DNA of 64,000 nucleotides from Acidobacterium sp. (GTDB lineage: Bacteria > Acidobacteriota > Vicinamibacteria > Vicinamibacterales > UBA2999): NCBI GenBank assembly GCA_002737365.1, contig NSIL01000014.1, positions 1-64,000 of the forward strand, written 5' to 3'. Made by a program: the position numbers and the translations under genes. The notes beneath the pieces are model-generated. The model had not been told where the DNA came from. It worked only from the letters and a program-made list of their open reading frames with translations, and searched no databases. This document shows positions 61,760 to 64,000 of the stretch, piece after piece; the stretch's first letter is position 1, and every line of letters starts with the position of its first letter.

Positions 61760-63493
61760 ATGACGCCTCCGTACGCAAAGACACTTCTCACAGCGGCAAC
61801 AATCGTTCTCGCCACTGCCGTCGCTCTCGGTGGACAAACATCTCCACCACAGGCCGCCCCGCCGCCGGCCGGAACCCCCGCGACGATTCCCCCGTCGGTG
61901 GTCGCGGCGGCGGACAAGATCGCCAACGATCCGCAAGTCCTGGCACTGCTCAAAGACCAGAGCACGGATGCGGCCGCCAAGGCACGATGGAACCAGTTCC
62001 TCGAGCTCGTTCGCATCCCCTCGCCGTCGCGCCAGGAAAATCTGAAGGCGGCCGAGATTCATCGCCGGCTGGTTGCGGAATGGGGGTTCTCGCGGCCTGA
62101 AGTGATGACGCGCGCCGATGGGATCATCGAAGCCAGCGATACGAACATCGTCGACGGCCTTCCGGTCTACAACGCGTGCGTGGTGATCAAGGGGTCGTAC
62201 TCGGGTCGCGCTGACGCTCAGCACTACAAAGGCCAGTTTCCCAAGGTGCTCGTCGAGGGGCACATCGACGTCGTCAACCCCGAAGAACTGCCGAAGGCGG
62301 GTGACCCATCCATCCGCATCAAGCTCCAGCCGTACGCACAGCCAGTGGTCGCGACGCCGGCGGAGCTGGCCGCGATTCCCGATGAACTGTCGTTCGACGC
62401 CGCGGGGCGGGTCGTCGAGAACGACAACTACGCCACGGCCAGTAAGGTCTTCGCCAATGCGAAAGAAGCCGAAGCCGGCGGAGGGGTGCGCATCTATGTG
62501 CCGGGGTACGGCGACATGATGCCCAGCACATCAAATGCCTTTGTCCTCGCGGCCGCGATGAAGAAACACAAGATCCAGCCGGTCTACGACATCTGGATCT
62601 GCGGCACTGCCGGTGAAGAAGGCAAGGGCAACCTGGCAGGCGTCAAGCAGCTCTACGGCTTCGACCAGAAGGCCGGCACCGGCTCCAATCCCCTCAACAT
62701 CGTCGCCAACTTCGGCCTCGAGGGCGGCGGTACCGTCAACTTCATCGGCAGCTATCGTTTCGAAATGAAGTTCAAGGCGCCGGTGCCTCGCGGGGGCGGG
62801 AACGGTCCAAGTGCGCCTGAGGCCATGGCCGCCGCGATCGCGAAGATTGCCGACGTCAAGACACCGTCGGAGATCCGGGAAGGCGCACCGCGCACCACTT
62901 ACACCGTCGGCCGCGCGAGCTGCGAGCCCCCGCCGGCCGGCCGCACGGTCGTGCCGAGTTGCGCACTCGAAGTTGACATGCGTTCGACGCGCAAGGAACC
63001 GCTCGACGAGATACGCCAGATGATCGAGCCCATGTTCCAGGCGGGCGCGTCAACGGAGAACGCCCGGTATGGGCGCAAAGATGGCTCCCCGGAAGGGATC
63101 ACCCTGGAGCTGATGTGGTATGGCTTGCGGCCGGCGTTCGTGGCCGACAGCGTCGATAACGTGGCCGTGCACGCAGGTCTTCAATCGGGCATCCAGCTGG
63201 GGGTTCTCATGTCGCCGATGGTCGGCACGGGATCCGGCAGCTTGAACGACAACGTGCCGGCCAACACCGGCATCCCGACCTATCAATTCACCCTGGCTTC
63301 GTCGGCCGCCGGCGCCGGCGGGCACGCGTTCTGGGAGTGGGGTACTCGAGGCGCGCCTGCGACGGAGGTCGCCCGCATGCACCGGGTGCTCACGGCCGCG
63401 TTGATCGTGTCGGGATTCCACGCGGCGGACGGCACCGTCGTGCCACCAGCCATTGGCCCAATAGGCAAGCGGACGCGCGAAGTCGCGCGCTAA
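61760..63493 (+). CDS. Secreted M20-family peptidase
   Basis: The 577-residue enzyme has a signal peptide (about 1-25). M20 motifs are present: FPKVLVEGHIDVVNPEEL (His and Asp ligands), GYGDMMPSTSNAFVLAAAMK in place of the usual G-x-x-D segment, IWICGTAGEEGKGNLAG (Glu pair), NFGLEGGGTVNF (Glu ligand) and a late His in GAGGHAFWEWG. The dimerisation domain is at about 330-440 with internal cysteines (RASCEPP, VPSCALE). It is probably a periplasmic peptidase. It is followed 17 bases later by a free-standing M20-like dimerisation domain. Confidence 0.88.
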   Translation: MTPPYAKTLLTAATIVLATAVALGGQTSPPQAAPPPAGTPATIPPSVVAAADKIANDPQVLALLKDQSTDAAAKARWNQFLELVRIPSPSRQENLKAAEIHRRLVAEWGFSRPEVMTRADGIIEASDTNIVDGLPVYNACVVIKGSYSGRADAQHYKGQFPKVLVEGHIDVVNPEELPKAGDPSIRIKLQPYAQPVVATPAELAAIPDELSFDAAGRVVENDNYATASKVFANAKEAEAGGGVRIYVPGYGDMMPSTSNAFVLAAAMKKHKIQPVYDIWICGTAGEEGKGNLAGVKQLYGFDQKAGTGSNPLNIVANFGLEGGGTVNFIGSYRFEMKFKAPVPRGGGNGPSAPEAMAAAIAKIADVKTPSEIREGAPRTTYTVGRASCEPPPAGRTVVPSCALEVDMRSTRKEPLDEIRQMIEPMFQAGASTENARYGRKDGSPEGITLELMWYGLRPAFVADSVDNVAVHAGLQSGIQLGVLMSPMVGTGSGSLNDNVPANTGIPTYQFTLASSAAGAGGHAFWEWGTRGAPATEVARMHRVLTAALIVSGFHAADGTVVPPAIGPIGKRTREVAR

Positions 63494-63510
63494 CACTGGA
63501 GCATCTGATT

Positions 63511-63948
63511 ATGAAGCGTCTGATTTATTCGCTCGCATTCGTCGTCGCCATCGCCGCGACCGGCACCCCCGCCTTCGCCCAACAGGCGGGAAATTTACGT
63601 GTCGAGTTCCAGGGACCTGGGGGCCATAGTTCCGGCGCCTATGGGCGCGTCAGCGCCCTGCACGCCGCCGCTCGTGCGGTCATCCTGATGCAACAGGCAC
63701 TGCCCTCGGGCAGTTACCAGATCACGAACCTGACCGGCGGGAACTCGGTCAATTCGATCGCGTCCGACGGCCTCATCGAGATGAAGCTGACCGCCGCCAA
63801 TGCCGCCGCGTACCAGAAGCTGGTAGCCGCCGTGACGAACGTGGCGGCTGACGGCGCCGCCGCTGAGAATGCGTTTCGAGGCGTGAAGGCCGGAGACGTG
63901 ACGAGCGGAGCGCCGGCGACGGTTCGGTCTGTCGTCACGCCGTTCTGA
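63511..63948 (+). CDS. Stand-alone secreted M20 dimerisation (lid) domain
   Basis: The 145-residue product has a signal peptide (1-23, TGTPAFAQ). It consists of only the dimerisation domain of M20 peptidases: RVEFQGPGGHSSGAYGRVSA near 30-50, SYQITNLTGGNSVNSIASDG, and EMKLTAANAAAYQKLV. No catalytic residues remain. It is not a simple duplication fragment of the gene upstream, which has its own, different lid. It ends exactly at the base of a hairpin shared with a convergent gene. It may be a regulator of the upstream peptidase or an in-frame remnant that kept a signal peptide. Confidence 0.7.
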   Translation: MKRLIYSLAFVVAIAATGTPAFAQQAGNLRVEFQGPGGHSSGAYGRVSALHAAARAVILMQQALPSGSYQITNLTGGNSVNSIASDGLIEMKLTAANAAAYQKLVAAVTNVAADGAAAENAFRGVKAGDVTSGAPATVRSVVTPF

Positions 63949-63976
63949 AGGGTAGAACGCCCTCCATTGTCAGAAC
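63942..63976. terminator. Hairpin spanning two convergent stops
   Basis: GTTCTGA (63942-63948) pairs with TCAGAAC (63970-63976), and inside AGGG pairs with CCCT. The element covers the stop codons of both converging genes. No T run is present. Confidence 0.45.
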
Positions 63977-64000
63977 GTGAACTGCATACCAAAGCGCAGG
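63970..64000 (-). CDS. C-terminus of an outer-membrane protein (partial)
   Basis: The minus strand from the right edge ends LRFGMQFTF-stop. An alternating strand with a terminal Phe is the signature of a beta-barrel protein, very likely a TonB receptor or porin. The rest is outside the window. Confidence 0.5.
   Translation of the reverse strand, partial: LRFGMQFTF

Overview
This looks like one continuous chromosomal stretch of a high-GC, Gram-negative, heterotrophic acidobacterium, most likely of the Vicinamibacteria type. That placement is an inference from gene content. It rests on three large TonB-dependent receptors with an N-terminal carboxypeptidase-like regulatory domain, a Ser/Thr kinase fused to a TolB/PD40 propeller, many secreted M1/M20/M28 peptidases, c-type cytochromes beside NHL propellers, and short palindromic REP-like repeats, one of them inside a coding sequence. 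No prophage, CRISPR array or intact transposon is visible.

Layout. 0-3.3 kb: a HicB stub, a PIN/RHH toxin-antitoxin pair, a secreted M20 peptidase and a RluA-type pseudouridine synthase. 3.3-9.1 kb: an aldo/keto reductase, then a vitamin B12 unit on the minus strand (cobalamin riboswitch, BtuB-like receptor, PepSY membrane protein) and a TerC protein. 9.2-17.7 kb: an ABC-F ATPase, a lone ABC ATPase, a VapBC pair with a palindromic operator, Dus, PepT, a CNNM/CorC protein and a zinc-ribbon rhomboid protease. 18-26 kb: an Oar-like TonB receptor with a strong terminator, glgB, a cyclophilin, argG, a cupin and a GNAT protein. 26-30 kb: a secreted protein and a cytochrome c/copper monooxygenase-like protein, divergent from an NHL/PAL-like propeller. 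30-33.5 kb: a copper-resistance operon (small Cys/His protein, CopA, CopB, small secreted protein). 33.6-36.8 kb: a HAD phosphatase, a PQ-loop protein, a HupE/UreJ-like protein with its membrane-anchored partner, and an SDR. 36.8-45.3 kb: a two-subunit molybdenum hydroxylase, an M1 aminopeptidase, an NHL protein, an octaheme cytochrome c and a small secreted protein. 45.3-49.4 kb: an M28 lipoprotein peptidase, a probable selenoprotein (redoxin plus DsbD-alpha domains, in-frame UGA and SECIS-like hairpin) and an FAH-family protein. 49.4-56.3 kb: an IS256-type transposase remnant, a TonB receptor, an amidase pseudogene and the kinase-propeller. 56.3-64 kb: tRNA-Ser, a nucleotidyltransferase pair, a zinc-ribbon miniprotein, a membrane peptidase, tadA, a TPR protein, tRNA-Arg, an M20 peptidase, a free-standing M20 dimerisation domain and the end of an outer-membrane protein.

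The most notable item is the probable selenoprotein at 47145-48185. UGA occupies the first position of a thioredoxin-type CxxC (UxxC), the frame continues cleanly, and a 7-bp hairpin with a GUG loop lies 21 nt downstream. Other points of interest are the PHM-like/PAL-like divergent pair, the B12 riboswitch-BtuB-PepSY unit, an RluA enzyme with Gly in place of the catalytic Asp, and a REP palindrome that encodes the N-terminus of BtuB. Many gene stubs also occur (HicB, sugar dehydrogenase, ABC ATPase, IS256 transposase, amidase, PxpA, TMEM175), which points to active gene decay at recombination junctions.
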